A stretch of DNA of 64,000 bases from Ianthella basta. Taxonomy: Eukaryota > Porifera > Demospongiae > Verongiida > Ianthellidae. The DNA is taken from the NCBI GenBank assembly GCA_964019415.1, contig OZ025872.1:4991375-5055374 (forward strand). The letters run 5' to 3'. Position 1 is the stretch's first letter; every line of letters begins with the position of its first letter. Below are positions 1 to 14,400 of the stretch, piece after piece. The translations under genes and the position numbers were made by a program. Under the pieces are notes generated by a model. It had not been told where the DNA came from and ran no database searches. It worked only from the letters and a program-made list of their open reading frames with translations.

Positions 1-2369
1 CAGCAGTGCAGTGTTTCCAAACTGTGAAAGGGAATTAAGGGATTATATAACAGTGGGGTACTGACATACATACATGGAACAATCAACATTGCATGTGCGT
101 GAAGGAGCAAAATGTGTGTGTGTGTGCATGCGCGCATGTGTGTGCATGTGCTTGTGTGTGATTACAAGTCTATGAATAGGCGCAATAGCTCTAAAGAGTT
201 CATTTTCATTGATGAAGGGGTTCTCCCCTCAGGTGACTACAATAATTCTCACATTGCTGAATCACCATTGACAAGATAATTTACAGTGCCTGACAAATCA
301 CACTCACAGCTGTTATCGACTTCATTACCTAGTCTCACTTCCAGCCCCTATAACTCGGGTGCAGTAAAATCAGCTGGCACACAAGACTATTGAAGACCAG
401 TGATCACCATTGTTATCAGCAGCTCAAAACAGTAGGTGCAATGCCATGACATGTAGTCTGTTACTGGTTGTATGAATATTAGAGAATTGGGTGACATCTG
501 CAAGTGGCTAATACCATGTTTACCTTTCCACCCTTCCTGGGCCCATAAAGCTAAAGGTACCACATCTGGAGTATCTTACTCCATTAACCACTTTACTGCA
601 TGTCCAGGTGACCCCAATTATGTCGTCACATGCTACAATTAGCACAAACAGAGCCTGTACTTTGGACATACCTCCTTCTCCCATTCCACCCCACACACCT
701 TGTCCCTGTCTTGTGGGTTTATCTTTACTTTTTCAATCAAGTAGCGTGCCACCTCACAGTGACCCTTTTGGGCTGCCCAGTGCAACATGGTGTAACCACC
801 GCCGTCTCTTTCATGGACCTTTGCTGGAAAGGCCTGGGAGAGGAACTTGATTATCTCCAGCTGTCCACACCGTGCAGCCATGTGCATGGCATTCCGGCCA
901 GTCTACCAAGAGATCATACAAAGGCTAAGAGCACTAAAATAGCTACCGTGCAATGGCCAGCGCTTCACATTTTATACATAACTAATGCAGTGTAGGTATA
1001 GAAAGCATGGAAACTAATTGAAACTATAACAATCAATTATTTTGCCACCACCAAAGTTTCCCCAAATATGCTCATGATTCACAACTACCTTGACCACATA
1101 ATATAGCGTAGACTGATACAATTGTGTGTGTGACAGTGTGATTGAGCAGAAATGTGTGTGTGGGTGTTTGCATTAGTGTTGTGTGGAGGAGTGCTTATGA
1201 GTTTGGGAATGGGTAATTTAAGTACTTGGGTAAGCCTGTGTCTCTTACTGTTGTTAGCCTCACATACGTAGGACAACTGAACACCTGACTGAGATATCGC
1301 ATGTGGGACATGACCGCTGCTAGCCCAATTTGTTTATTTTAGCGTGAACCGTGCGGTTTCATCACATTCTTCGGCGTTACCGTGGTTACGCATGTGACAG
1401 CGTGTGATGTGCGCGTGATTCACAAGACGAATTGTACAACAACGCGGAAATCGAAGCACAAATCTGCTTTAATCGCGAAGCTAGTCGTTCCTGCTGGCAG
1501 CTAGACAGTTACGCACGGCTTTAATACGGTTACGCTGTCATTCGCCGAAGCTCCACTCCAAGTGTTACGACATTTTAACAGTGTGTCACGGGGAAGTCAC
1601 GTGACAATGGCTGCCAGTGAAGCTGGCAACGAGTCTTCTCAGCAAATCTTCGTGTGGCAAGTGAGCTTGTGGCACTGAGGCGCGACGAAGGTTGATTACG
1701 AAAGGCAAGAAGTAGATCTAACTTTTCCATGTGAGCGCTTTCGATCAGATGCTTCTGCGAAGAGTTATAAGGTGCGCAACTTTTGGGGGGTGGGAGAGAA
1801 GTTACGTTTATCGATGTAACTTTGCAGCGGATTTAGTTAGGAAAATCGCTCACATGGAAAGTTAGAGCGATTGATTGCCTATTGGCCCATACCCTTCGTT
1901 TCTAATTCAGCCTCTTTCTCACTTGCCACAACGACGATTTGTGCTATTTTACCGTAGTCACTAACGGCGATATATCTCGAAAAAGAGAACGATTATTCAC
2001 TATTTGTAAGCACACGTTTGTAGTACAAGGACAGGTGTTCATATTGATGCCAAGTTCGCACAATTCGGGCCCAATCTGGCAGAGAAAGGGAAGAGAATAC
2101 GGAAGGTCAAAATCGGCCCGCACGGAAGCCATATGTTTACATATGGACATGTCCCACATGCGATTGCTTACAAAGGCTGCTTCAAGGCAGTAATGCATAT
2201 AAGATAGTACACACTCACATTGTTCACTTCATCCAGTGAGCTGTTACATTCCTCCAACAGCATTCGAACTACCTCAGCACTGCCACCATAAGACGCTAGC
2301 AGCAGTGCAGTGTTTCCATACTGTGCAAGGGAATTAAGAGATAATATAACAGTGGAGTACTGATGTACA

Positions 2370-2452
<83 letters not shown>

Positions 2453-5400
2453 GTGTGTGTGCATGCATGTGCGTGTGTGCATGGTGCAAGTTCTAATGGT
2501 TGCATGAACTAAAACTTACCTTGTTTTTCTGAAACACATTCACTTTGTAGACATCCACCAACTCTCGCACCACTGGCAGGTGACCATGCTGAGATGCCCA
2601 TAACAGTGCTGTATTCCCCTCCTACCACAGGAGGTATAGGACATTGAAATATTCTAGCTCACTGCTGGTTGAGTACATTATGTTATTGCACAAGACAGAA
2701 AGTGATAAACTGTTATATGAACATTACAACAACATGCACACAGATACATGTACATACACATACCAATGCTCTGTAGGGTACACTGCCTACATGTGATACA
2801 GTATACAAAACACAGCCAATACGTCTGATACACTCACATACACACACCATGTACTCACCTCATCCTGGTCCTCAGCAGAGCCTACTCCTCCATCCAACAG
2901 CCTCCTCATTGTAGAGAGCTGACCATGTTTTGCTGCTTCAACTATAGGACTAATGGCAACAGCCTACCAATACCAAGTACAATAACACTGGTAATGCATA
3001 GTAAGAAGTACAATATATACATAGTATAAAGTGTAACTTAGTATATAAAATACCTATTGTGTCAAAAATACATCTTATGTACAACAATGATAATACATGT
3101 AACCTACCTGTGGATGGTTGCCTCTTGTGACTGCCATTGCGCCTCTAGTGAGCTGACCTGGTACAAGAGACTGACATGTATGGGGAGGGAGGCAGTGCAG
3201 CAGTAATGTTAACCACTCCAAGGTACAAACCATCCGGCACACAGTCTTGCATCCATCCCATATTTCTCAGTGAGCTAATTATTATTGCCCAATCTGTAAA
3301 TCCGCAGGAATGTCTGGTACACGGGACTACCATGCATTCACAGTCGTTGGTATTGCTCTAACATACTCTAGCAGTTACAGCAAATATGTCTGACTGGTGT
3401 ACTTTAGTGAGCTAACAAACATGTATAGGACTGCACCAATATTTACCAAGAAGGCACGATATAAATCACGGTAATACAAGGTTATATAATAAGTTGCGAG
3501 ATGAATAAGCATGCATGAGTTTACTGAGTTTATGACTACAAAGTGAAGAAGGCGTGCAGGTCAACTAATGAAGCACTCTCGCTTCCAGCCCCTGTTTCTC
3601 TGCACATGTATTATTGCACAATCGTGGAGAAATGCACACAGAGAAATAAGGGTTGGAAGTGAGGGACTGGCATGTGAGACTGGTAAGGAATGTGTGTGCT
3701 GAGGTAAAGCTTATGTAGATGCTTATGTATGTTATCTACTAGCAGCTGACTGTGTACAATCTGCATGGCTTCCTTGTTAGTTCTGCTCACAATTGGTACA
3801 ATCTCGGTTGCTTTGCAATGAAAGAGTGTAAGTTGATGGTTAAGAAAGGCACCAGAGAAGGGCAAATATTTTGTTATGTCAATAGATACTTAAATCCTGA
3901 AGAGGGTTCAGTGACATAGATGCATACTTAATTAAAACTTGTAATGTATAAATTGATATACGTATAGGTACACACACATAAATCACAGGCTCAATACAAT
4001 TAAGGTATGTATGCCTGGCTTACAGTTTAGCCTCTGTGATTAATAGCAATGATTACTCATCATAAATCAAATGTGGGTAAGTCTGAAAGACATGATTTCA
4101 TGTCGTGAAAGAGAACATGAATTGCGAGTGAATTTCTCAGGTTGAGAGATTCTGACTGAGACATCACTGTTTGCATGGTTCTTGACAGGCAGCCATCTTG
4201 CCTCATCAACAACAGATTTTAATAAGCTATAAGAGACACGGCTAGGGTTTATGTCATTTCACACCAGTTTTCAACAGTAGTCACGCAGGCTCAAGTGGAG
4301 GTCAGCTCAAAATGCTTGGAAACAAACAGGGGCCCAGGTCTCCATTCTAACAAAAATTAATTATACTGAATAACAATTATTATTATAATTTCGCCAAAAT
4401 TACTATGTATAATATAGTTTCACGATGCATAGTTAAATATACACTTAAGAAAGTGAGCATAGTGCTTGATAATGCCCAAAGCAATTACCGTATCTGGTTG
4501 ATCTTCCTTTTTCAGCTGTGTGGGGGATGCCAGCTCACTGGGCCCTAGTGCCATTGAATCACGAGGTGAGGGCTAAACATGCAGAGACAACAGGTGGATG
4601 AAAATTATATAATACCGGCCACTGCAAGGCTAAGTATGGAGCTACTCCTGAATTGTTAATCAAGCCAACAGGATGAAAAAATTAACATATGTATACTAGA
4701 GAAACCAGCAAACAAGTGAGCACCTCTGTGAACTCATCCATGTTGATCAGGCGGAATTCCTCTAGTTGTATCTTCTTCCGAAGTTTCACATCTTCTGTTT
4801 CAAAATCTGATGCCGTGGCTTGTAGTGTCTCTGTCTTCTCCTCGATATGAGAGGAAGTCATGGCTTTTGACAATGACTCCCGAGGAACAGTTTCCTATTG
4901 TAATGGAGGAAGTAGATTCAATAAAATTAATAGTCATTGCCACGGGTATCAGTTCATGAATTTCCTGAAATTGTAGGCTCTTCTCAAATCCTCTAATTCA
5001 GACAAATTCTATACAACTATAATTATACTTACCGTATTTGCTTGTGTATAAGTCGCAGTTTCAGGCTTAATTCTCAGCAGTCTTTTCTAGGATGCGACTT
5101 ATACACCAAAAACGACATTTTCCAGTAGTATACGTCACACGTGCACGTGGAGTAGAGAAGGCGGGACCATCATGGCAAGTCACGTGGAATAGCGGCGATT
5201 TCGTACTGATCCTTATGGCCAAGCGAAGAAGCTATATATACCGCTGGATTTAGCTAAGCTCAAGGCAGTTGAGCTTACTGAGTCATCGGGCAATTGAAGT
5301 GCTGGAAAGGATTTAGGAATCAGCGGAAAACTGGTGCTTGACTGGATCAAGAAAAAGACCGAGTTGAAGAAACTCGCTCGAACGACGAGATCTCTACGAC

Positions 5401-8400
5401 CAGGAAGGAAGGCACACTGGCCAAAGCTTGAAAATAAACGGGAATCCAAACAGCTTTAAAACATCCTACAGCATTAAAAACATAGTGCCCCCACACTGAA
5501 CTATCCACTTGGAAGCTTTCTTCATCATCACTAGTTACTACTGCAGTCATATTGTTTGATGTGAGTGTGCTATATTTAGAGCAATGTAGTAGTGTGACCT
5601 ATACTCCAGCAATTATGGAAACTTGAATTTAATTGTATGCCAATTTTTAGGCTGCGACTTATACACAGGTGTGACTTATACACAAGCAAATACGGTATTT
5701 CAAACAAAGACACCCAGAGCTTCAATGAAAACACCTCGATAAAGTGCATGAACATAATAACACTGATCATTTCCATGCAGCTGCAACAGTATCATATCCT
5801 ACTACAGACTACGTATTTCACACAAGACACAAACATGAGTGCAGATAACCCCCTCATGCATGTAACCCCTTTAAGTGCGTGTAACCCCTTTGTGCATGTA
5901 ACCCCTTTGTGTGTGTAACCCTTCATGTGTGTAACCCCTTCGTGCGTGTAACCCCTTTGTGCGTGTAACACCTTTGCATGTGAACTGTAGAATGTGATTC
6001 TGAAATAATACACAGATGAATGATATTCTTTGCTGGCATATACACAATTCTTCCTTCATACTGTATGTCCAGTTGGAAGCTTTGCCAAGGTTGATAATCA
6101 GAAACAATGACAGTGACAGCAACTAATTGACAATTCACTGACGCTACCATAGAGACAAGTGACTCCCTTGTACGAATGTGTAACATGCTCCATAGATGTA
6201 AACCATTCACCTGAGTACTCAAAGATGGCCCAAGTAGTTCCTTAAGACTGTTGATTTCCTCCTGTTGCCGTGCATTATCTAGGAGTACCTCAGCCACTTT
6301 CTGTTCCATTTGCTGCACAATTTCTTCCAGCTTGATAATCATACTGGACTGCTTCTCATCAAGAGCACCAGTAGCAGTAGCTCCTGCACCCTCCAGTGCA
6401 ATAACTGGCTCATCAGACTGCATACAATATCATGTAGACAGAAAACACCACTGACCATACCATGCACCTGCATAAGTTAAGCCTATAGAAAGTGCTTAGC
6501 TAGCTTGCATGTACGTGCACTGCTGTGAGTGCATGAAAAAGTATCAGGCTATTGTACGTACATTCCAGTCCCTGCCGAAAGGTGGCCGGTAATTACTAAA
6601 ATGGTCTAAACGCATACATTATTAAAGAATAATTATATAAATTATAGATGGTGTCAGAATGTCAATAATGAACATGAATGCCAGAGTGTAGTACCCTACA
6701 GAATATTAGAGAGTAGGATAGTACTATCTATGTAAGGATGGTAAAGTTTTGAATTCACAATACGTTGGTACAGAAACAAAATTGTGAAAAGCACCGAAAA
6801 CTGCCAAATCAGGCCTTGGTAGGGTTAAAAATACTTGTGCAAACTATTCTTACACTAAACTGAGCTGGAAGGAAAGCAAACATGGTCTGTCAGTGAGAAA
6901 ATGATGCTCGAAAACATCCATTTTCGTCTTTATATTATTCACATGCTTCTTTTCATATTCCTCTTCGTCGCTGTAACTGACTAACAAAATAAATATTGAA
7001 CTAATTCCAAGAAAAAACTACTGCAGATTAATCATACTGTACTCTTTCGTAGTATAGGCACTAAAAAGCATTACAACTCGATCAGAGCGCAGGTTTACAG
7101 GCCTTCAGGAGACGTTGCAACGTGAGAGATGTAAATGATGTATGAGATGCATGCCATTCTACATCCTTACTATTTCGCAGAAAATGTTTATATTTTCTAG
7201 CAAGTACTCATATTTCTTGGTAAAGAAACACTCTTGAATAATTGGCAATGTGAATTGGTGGTTGCAGTAGGGAGCAAGAAGTAAGGCGTAGCATGCCAGA
7301 ATAAGAAACAGCTTGCTGTCATGTGCTGTCTCTTTCAGTGGCAGCTGCAGCCATTATTGTCAGATGGAGCAATATCAGAATAATAATTATCATGCATTAT
7401 TATGAATTCCACTTGCAAAACATTGATAATATAACATACAAGTCATATGCATGCACCTAAGAGCTCTGGGCTCTTAGCTGATATAAAATTCAGCTTATGT
7501 AATAGTTAAACGGTGACCAAGAGGTGTCTCTGAGATTTAGAGCACGAGGCACGAGGGCGCGAAGCCGAGTGGTCTAAATCTTCAGAGACACCGATTGGTC
7601 AGCATTTAAGTGGTATAGATCCCAGCGATTGGGCAAGGAGCAGCAGCAAATCAGTTAAACTACTCGTACTTGCGTCATCACGCATCTTCCAGTTAGTAAG
7701 TAGTTAGCAATTTCTGACAATGGCCGAGAAAACGTCGTTTGGTTATTGGGTTTGTCATCTCGCAGCAGATGTTCCTAAAGGTCGGCAGTGGATGCAGCGC
7801 GTAAGCTAAACGTAAGCTTACTTACTGTCAACCCCGTCAGCCACAGCGTTTCCCAGAGCGGTGTCCTAAGCCTGTTCCCAGCTCGTAACCAGTTCGCTCC
7901 TTTCTCGGCTCTGGTACGGTAGGCCGCTGCCGGATTGTTGCTTTACCCTGTTTGTCGACGAAACAAGTAAGCCGAGCGACCTGTGCATTGTATGTTGTGG
8001 AGTTAGCTACTATTGTTATCGCAGCTGCAGTTTCTCTGCTATAGACCACGGGCCCAAGCCCCGCCCATGCTCTAAATCGCTATTTAGAGCATAGGCGCGA
8101 ACGCCGCGCGTCGAATTAGAACACGGCTAGACGAAATAGACCATGGCGCGAAACAACACCCGGGTGTCTACGACGTTTAGAAACATCGTTTAGACGCACG
8201 TTACCATGGAAACAGGATCTAAAATTATATTATAGCCACAGCACGGGGATGTATATCATATAAATATATCTATAAGCAAAATTGGTGGTAAGTAAACATA
8301 CATGTGAGAGTCACCAGAAGAAATCAAAAGTTAACAAATTTTGGCGATTTGAAGATTTTTCAGAATCTAGGTAGCCACATAAATTCTTCGAATGTTTAGC

Positions 8401-11400
8401 AAGTTTGAGGTGCACCTGAGCTTCCATTGCCAAGAAATCATTTAATTGTAATTGAATGTAACTGACTCGCCATTTCATATATATATACGCAGGATACAAA
8501 ACAGCATTTAAAATGACCCTTGCCATTTAACTCTTAACGAATTTGTTTTCATGTCATACCATATTGATGTTTAATGTGCATTAAACTGTAGTATTTGTTT
8601 ACTTTAGTGAGAATCAAGCCGTCCACGGAGTGATGCATGCTCGTGTTACACTGGCCAAATGTTCCAGTGAGCGTGTGCAAGAGGTTATCGAAAGTGTGAC
8701 ACCAATTTACTGATTTATTGCACAACAAAACTACTCACGTGCATGGAAGGGATATCGTCACCATCTGATTCAGGAGCTGAGCTCTGAGGGCCAGGCTCAA
8801 ATTCATCTGAATGGAGAATAGAAAATGCATAAAGTCAAAGGCAAGTTCATGTTGAAACTTAGTTAATTTGCCACCTTAGTTTTCATACTGTACACATTCT
8901 GCTTCCTAATTGAAGCATAGTTTCATTGAGGTTTTATGGTTTAGTTTCCATATATGGAAAATGACAGTATATACATATATACACCATGCAGGAATTGAAG
9001 CAAGGTGACATTGCATATCCTAAAAGCCAAGAATGCAGTATAAGCATCCAGCTTATGTAGATCACGGTACCTAAAAATAGCTCAATACTCTCACACAGCA
9101 CTTCCTCTTCTAACAGGACACATGCACAACATTTTCTAACCATGGGCATCCGAGAGCACCTCAATCCTTTTGGCACTGAGTGGCTGACCAGTAAAAGGTA
9201 CCTGCACAGAAGACAACAGTGAAGGCTTGCATGCACAAAAACAACATGATGATGACTCTAGCAGGGGAAACTGTACAATATAGCAGGTAAGTATGATAGC
9301 CAGAAATGTATAGACATTCAATAACTAGCTTTGTGCCCAGTCCCTATTTCCATTCCCAGAAAGAAGTGGGACGAGGGCTATTCAATAAAAGCTTGATCTA
9401 TTCACACAGGGCAATGCAATAAAAGGAGGACACACAATTGTTTTAGCACAAAGGTTTAGCAAGTTCTAATTATGCATTGGTCAAGTGGAAGCATTCAAGA
9501 TGATGGTACGTGCACTATTAAAGACAAAGGCAGTTACACACAGTAACACACTTAGGAACATTACCACTATACATTCATACCTTCATGTCTGCGTCAATCA
9601 AGCAGTAGGTCTGGTATGGGAGGATCTGGATAATACAAGACACAAAGAGACAGAGCAACATGCTTGAGATGAGAATGAAGGCAGTAACGGGGCAAATTGG
9701 ACATCATTCTACATGTAAACAGTTGCAAGTGCATCTGAAGAGGAACAAGGAGGACCAAGAAGAGTGCCTTATTACCTTCTTCAGCAAAAGTGAATTCGAT
9801 GCATGGAACTACAAAGAGAAGCTGTATCCTCCAGGAAATTTTAACCAGCTACTCTGTAGAGTCACTAGGCAAGCTCGTGGCATTAATCCGGAGTGTCCTA
9901 ACTTCATATAGATCACAATTAAGAACCCTGACTTGGTGTGGTTTTGGAATGCCACAGATAAAGAAAATGGTTCAGCCTCCTTAATCCTCAAGAGCAGAAT
10001 CTAGTTCAGCAGCCCAGTTTTATGCTTTTAAAAGTAAGGCTAGGAAGGACCATGCATCGTACCTGCCTATTGAAAGCATAAAACTTCCCCTAGCTTTGCT
10101 GCTTCAGCTTGTTTGGATGTAGTCTAGCCACTAGCCTATACTTCGTCATCATGCGCAAGGGCAGGTGTCAATTGTCTTTGAAGTTAAGCATTTCCTGTGC
10201 TGTATAACCCTTGCTGAGAAAATCAATTACGTTACCCTGGGTACACAAACCACAGGAAATCATATAATTCTACCATGTGTAAAGATAGGGATGATACAGT
10301 CTTCTCACATCTGTATAAGAAATATAAATCACTGAAACACTTTTGAACTGCCCACACGTCAGTTGAGGAGTGTAAGATATTGTTCCACCATAGCTGTACA
10401 CATGTTTAGTGCCTATTTATGTCAGTATGTAACAGTTAAATGCTGATCAAGAGGTGTCTGCGTGATTTAAAACACGAGGCTCAAGGGTGCAAAGCACCTG
10501 AGTGCCAAGCGGTCTAAATTGCCTAGAGACACTGATGGGTCACCATTTAAGTGTTAAAGATCCAAATACATTCGCTTACCCAAGTATTTTGCCCTCCTCT
10601 CACTTTTTGACAATGTACGTACATGCACATGAATGACTTCATATTATCAGACAGCACGGTAGTGCTGTCTATGTAGAGATGTCTGTGGTCAGTTGTATGC
10701 TGTAATACAAATGAAAAGTCGCGCTACTCCTGAACAGGACCGAAAACGGGCAAACAAAGCTTACCATGACGAAGCGGGAACTGAACAGTGCACATAACTA
10801 ACCTTACTTCACAGTGAAGGTGCACCTACACGTAGATAGCGCCCTCGACATTTCCCACGTTTCGTCTTCTTATTCTTCTTATTCTTCTCTAACAGCTGTA
10901 GCGCACAAACCAGAGGGACCAGGAGGATACTTCTGCACCATACTGCATCAATTTTGGCTGGCTGCATTCCTTTGTAGGTTAGAAGGCGGCGCGAGATAGT
11001 GCGAAAGATGGCGCTTGCCACGACTCCTGCCGTGTTGCTTGGCCAAGCGGGACTGATGCCATTTTCAAATTACGTAATTAAACCGGATGAAACCGGAGTG
11101 ACTGATGCCATTGTTAACAGCTGCAGCAGTTAGCTTGCGCGCTGTTTGAAGGACTTTTGCGGTCGTGCGTGCATTTACCCACCACGGTTGGCTTCCAGTC
11201 GCCGTTCCCCGCTGGGTTAATGCGGAACCTAGGTGCTTGAGCTCCAGGATTACAGATATGAAGTATAATGCCTGCACCAATGCCTTATGGTTGAGACTAA
11301 GTGACTTTGTGTTGCTTCAGCTTAGCTGTCCACTATAAAAAGTACAGAAACTAGAAATAATAAAAATAATAAAAATTTTCTACAAAAATTGTCTTGTAAG

Positions 11401-14400
11401 GATGTAGGGATGGCATAAAAAGGACAGAAACAAGTAAAGGCTGTTACAAAGTGGAACATTAACCATCGTCCTACATTCAAGAATGTAGGACCATAAGGTG
11501 CAACGTTCTTGAATGTAGGGACGATGGGTAATGCTCCACTGTGTAACAGCCTTTACTTGTTTCTGTCCTTTTTATGCCATTCCTACATCCTTACAATTTT
11601 TGTAGAAAATTTTTATTATTTCTTGATAATAAATGCCCACGAGGAGTTCCCTCAGATGTTCATATGGGATATATAAACCCCATGCTCTGCCCACAGCATA
11701 CTTCATGGGATTTAGAATCATGTGCAAAGCAATTAGAATGCTTCTCAGAGATATAGAATCAGCGTTTAGACGCCCGTTACTGTGGCAACATGATTGATCA
11801 AGAGTTATAAGTCATGGGTTTGGGACAATTCCTTATTTCATTTTTGAGCATGCTACAGTATTATCTTTGGCCGATCATCAAACACGGTATCTCTATGCAT
11901 ACGTATAGGCCGTCAGTGAGCCGGAATGTGAATACCAGAAAAGCTTGTTTTTGTTGAGGCCCTTTGTAAAGCCAAATACCATCTCCAACACTTTGTACAA
12001 GTGCATGAACTAATGACATGACAGAGATGTCTTCCTGCCCAACATACTCAAAACAAACAATGTGGCCGAGTGCACAAGATGGAATAACCTAGCGGTGCTA
12101 CGTGCCAACTATACTAAATACCATACCCACAAACAGATGCAATAATTGCAATGGTACAACATTTTGACCACGAAGATCAGTGAAGGTACCTGAGGAAGAC
12201 CTTCATGGTTGAACTGTCAATTATTGCATTGACTACAAAGATTCAGAGCACGAGGCACGAGGACGCAAAGCACCTGAGTGTTGAGTGGTCTAAATCTTCA
12301 GAGACACCGATTGGTCAGCATTTAAGTGTTATAGATCCCAAATGATTGGGTAAGGAGCAGGCAGCGAATGAGTTTGCATACTCGTCCTTGCGTCATCACG
12401 TGTCTACCGGTGTCATGGTTTATTCCATCCCCCCAGTTTTGTATCCCCCTGGGTAAAATAAACTAGGATACTTTATCCCCCGACTTCGAATTTCTGAGTA
12501 TTTCTTAACTCTTTTGGTGTGTTTCACCTCGAGGGGTCGTTCTGACATCCATCAACCCTGCTTTGACAAGCAGTAGCTAAGATTCAGACTGTTTCATGCT
12601 CCTCACATGCTCAGGCTGTAGCGTCGATGTACCTGCACATCGATGTCCACCAGTTTGCAAAACTGCACGCCGTACTGCTACTCAAGCACTTCTGCTCGTT
12701 GTAGTAGTGCCCTCTTGACATTCTTCGAGAACCCAGAGGACTACACAAGCATCCCAGCCATGGTAGAAGGACAAAAACCTCACCGCGGTCGTCAGTTAAC
12801 AAGATTGATGTGGTCTTCTGCAAGGACTGCAAAGGAAGTGCAGGATTCGCAGATATCGTCTCCTAACAATCTCTTCTGGTAGTGGTAAGTCTCATCCTGC
12901 AGCAGGGTGCATTTGGCTAGCTTCTATCAGCATTGTGTCATTTAACCAACCTTCGGTTACCCAAGGGGATACTTTATACGGGGCTATAATAAACTGTGAC
13001 ACCAGAAGTAGTTAGCTACTCCTGCAACAATGGCGAGAAAACGTCGTGTGATTCGGGTCTAAAGTTGGGTTGTTCATCTCGCATCGGACGTTTCATACAG
13101 GTCAGCATTGAATGCAATGTGTCAGCTAAGCGTAAGCTTAGTCACTGTCAGCTACGTCAGCCACAGCATTTCCTTGAGCTGTGCACGTAGCTACCAAAGC
13201 CTGTTCCCCGCGTAGCTTGTAACCAGCTGCAGTTCCAATTTCTTGGCTCTGGTTCGTAGCCAAATTGTTGCTGTACCCTATTTATTGACGAAACAAGTAC
13301 ATGTAAGCCGGGCGACCTGTGCATCGTATCGTATGTTATGGCGCCACAATTGTTATCACAGCTGCAGTTCTCTTCAGTTGCAGGGATCTATGGGATTTAG
13401 ACACCCGGTATCTAAATGATTTAGATCCCGCACGAAATACAACAGAAAGCCTACGAGTTTTAGAAACATCACTTAGAATGCCCATTACCATAGTAATGGG
13501 ATCTATAACACAAAAGGAACAATAGTATAAACATCACAACAGCAAAATTATGCAGATGCCCACAATACACTTATTATACAATAATAAACATAATAAAAAC
13601 ATAAATTTACACATTCTGAGCACACGGCAAGAACCTTACCTCTGTTACTCCGAGAAAGTCTGCAGTGAATGTCTTCCTTTCCCTCAGCAGTGTCAGGAAG
13701 AAGTCCACAGAGGGACTGAAGGTGAACACACCTGGGATAGATACCTCGATGATGCACTGCTCCAAAAGGATCCATAAGGTCTCCAACTGAAAGTTGCGTT
13801 GGGTCACATCAAGAGTGCAATGGCTGGGGATAAGGAAAGTGACGGTTGTACTGTGACTCTCTTCAGCATCATAGCAGACGATCTTCTCCGGTGGGATGCC
13901 ATATGCTGTGCTGAGGATCCGCACTTGAAGACGATAGCAATCTTCACATGTGAAGTTATCAAATGATTTCATTGCAGTTATCTTCAGTGGTACCAGCATG
14001 TCATCCTGCCTAGGAGATGATCTTTCCATTTCACTCGCAGCCTCCTCAGCAAGGGCGTCTTTCAGCAATGTGGCTTGCTGATGAATTTTCAGATGCAGAC
14101 TGTAGTGAGAAAGGATGGCTTCCGCAACTCCTCGTTCAGTTGCTGACACCGGGATGGCTCCAACAGCCTTCCTTAGGAAGCGAGTGTCATTCCACATTCT
14201 TATCACAGACATCTGACTCAAGAGGCTATCAACAGATTCAGCAGATCCAATTGCACTGTCTCCGACTGCCCCTCGGTGCAGACCAAGCTGGCAATGTTGG
14301 TCTGCTGCCATCTTCACCTCAGCAAAGTGGGGTTTCAGCAATTTTTTGATGACAGTGAGTGCATTGCTATAGAGTAACTTGATGATATCGTTGGGATTCG

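Noticed and set aside
5850-5995. Telomere-like C-rich repeats
   Set aside because: The unit is 16-18 bp and irregular and lies in an intron; a minisatellite fits better.
12411-13001. TG...CA-ended 590-bp block as a solo LTR
   Set aside because: The ends form inverted repeats beyond the terminal bases and copies occur with internal frames; a TIR element is a better reading.
13550-14349. Plus-strand frames within the unknown-domain exon
   Set aside because: Shadows of the minus-strand exon, which is conserved with its paralogue.
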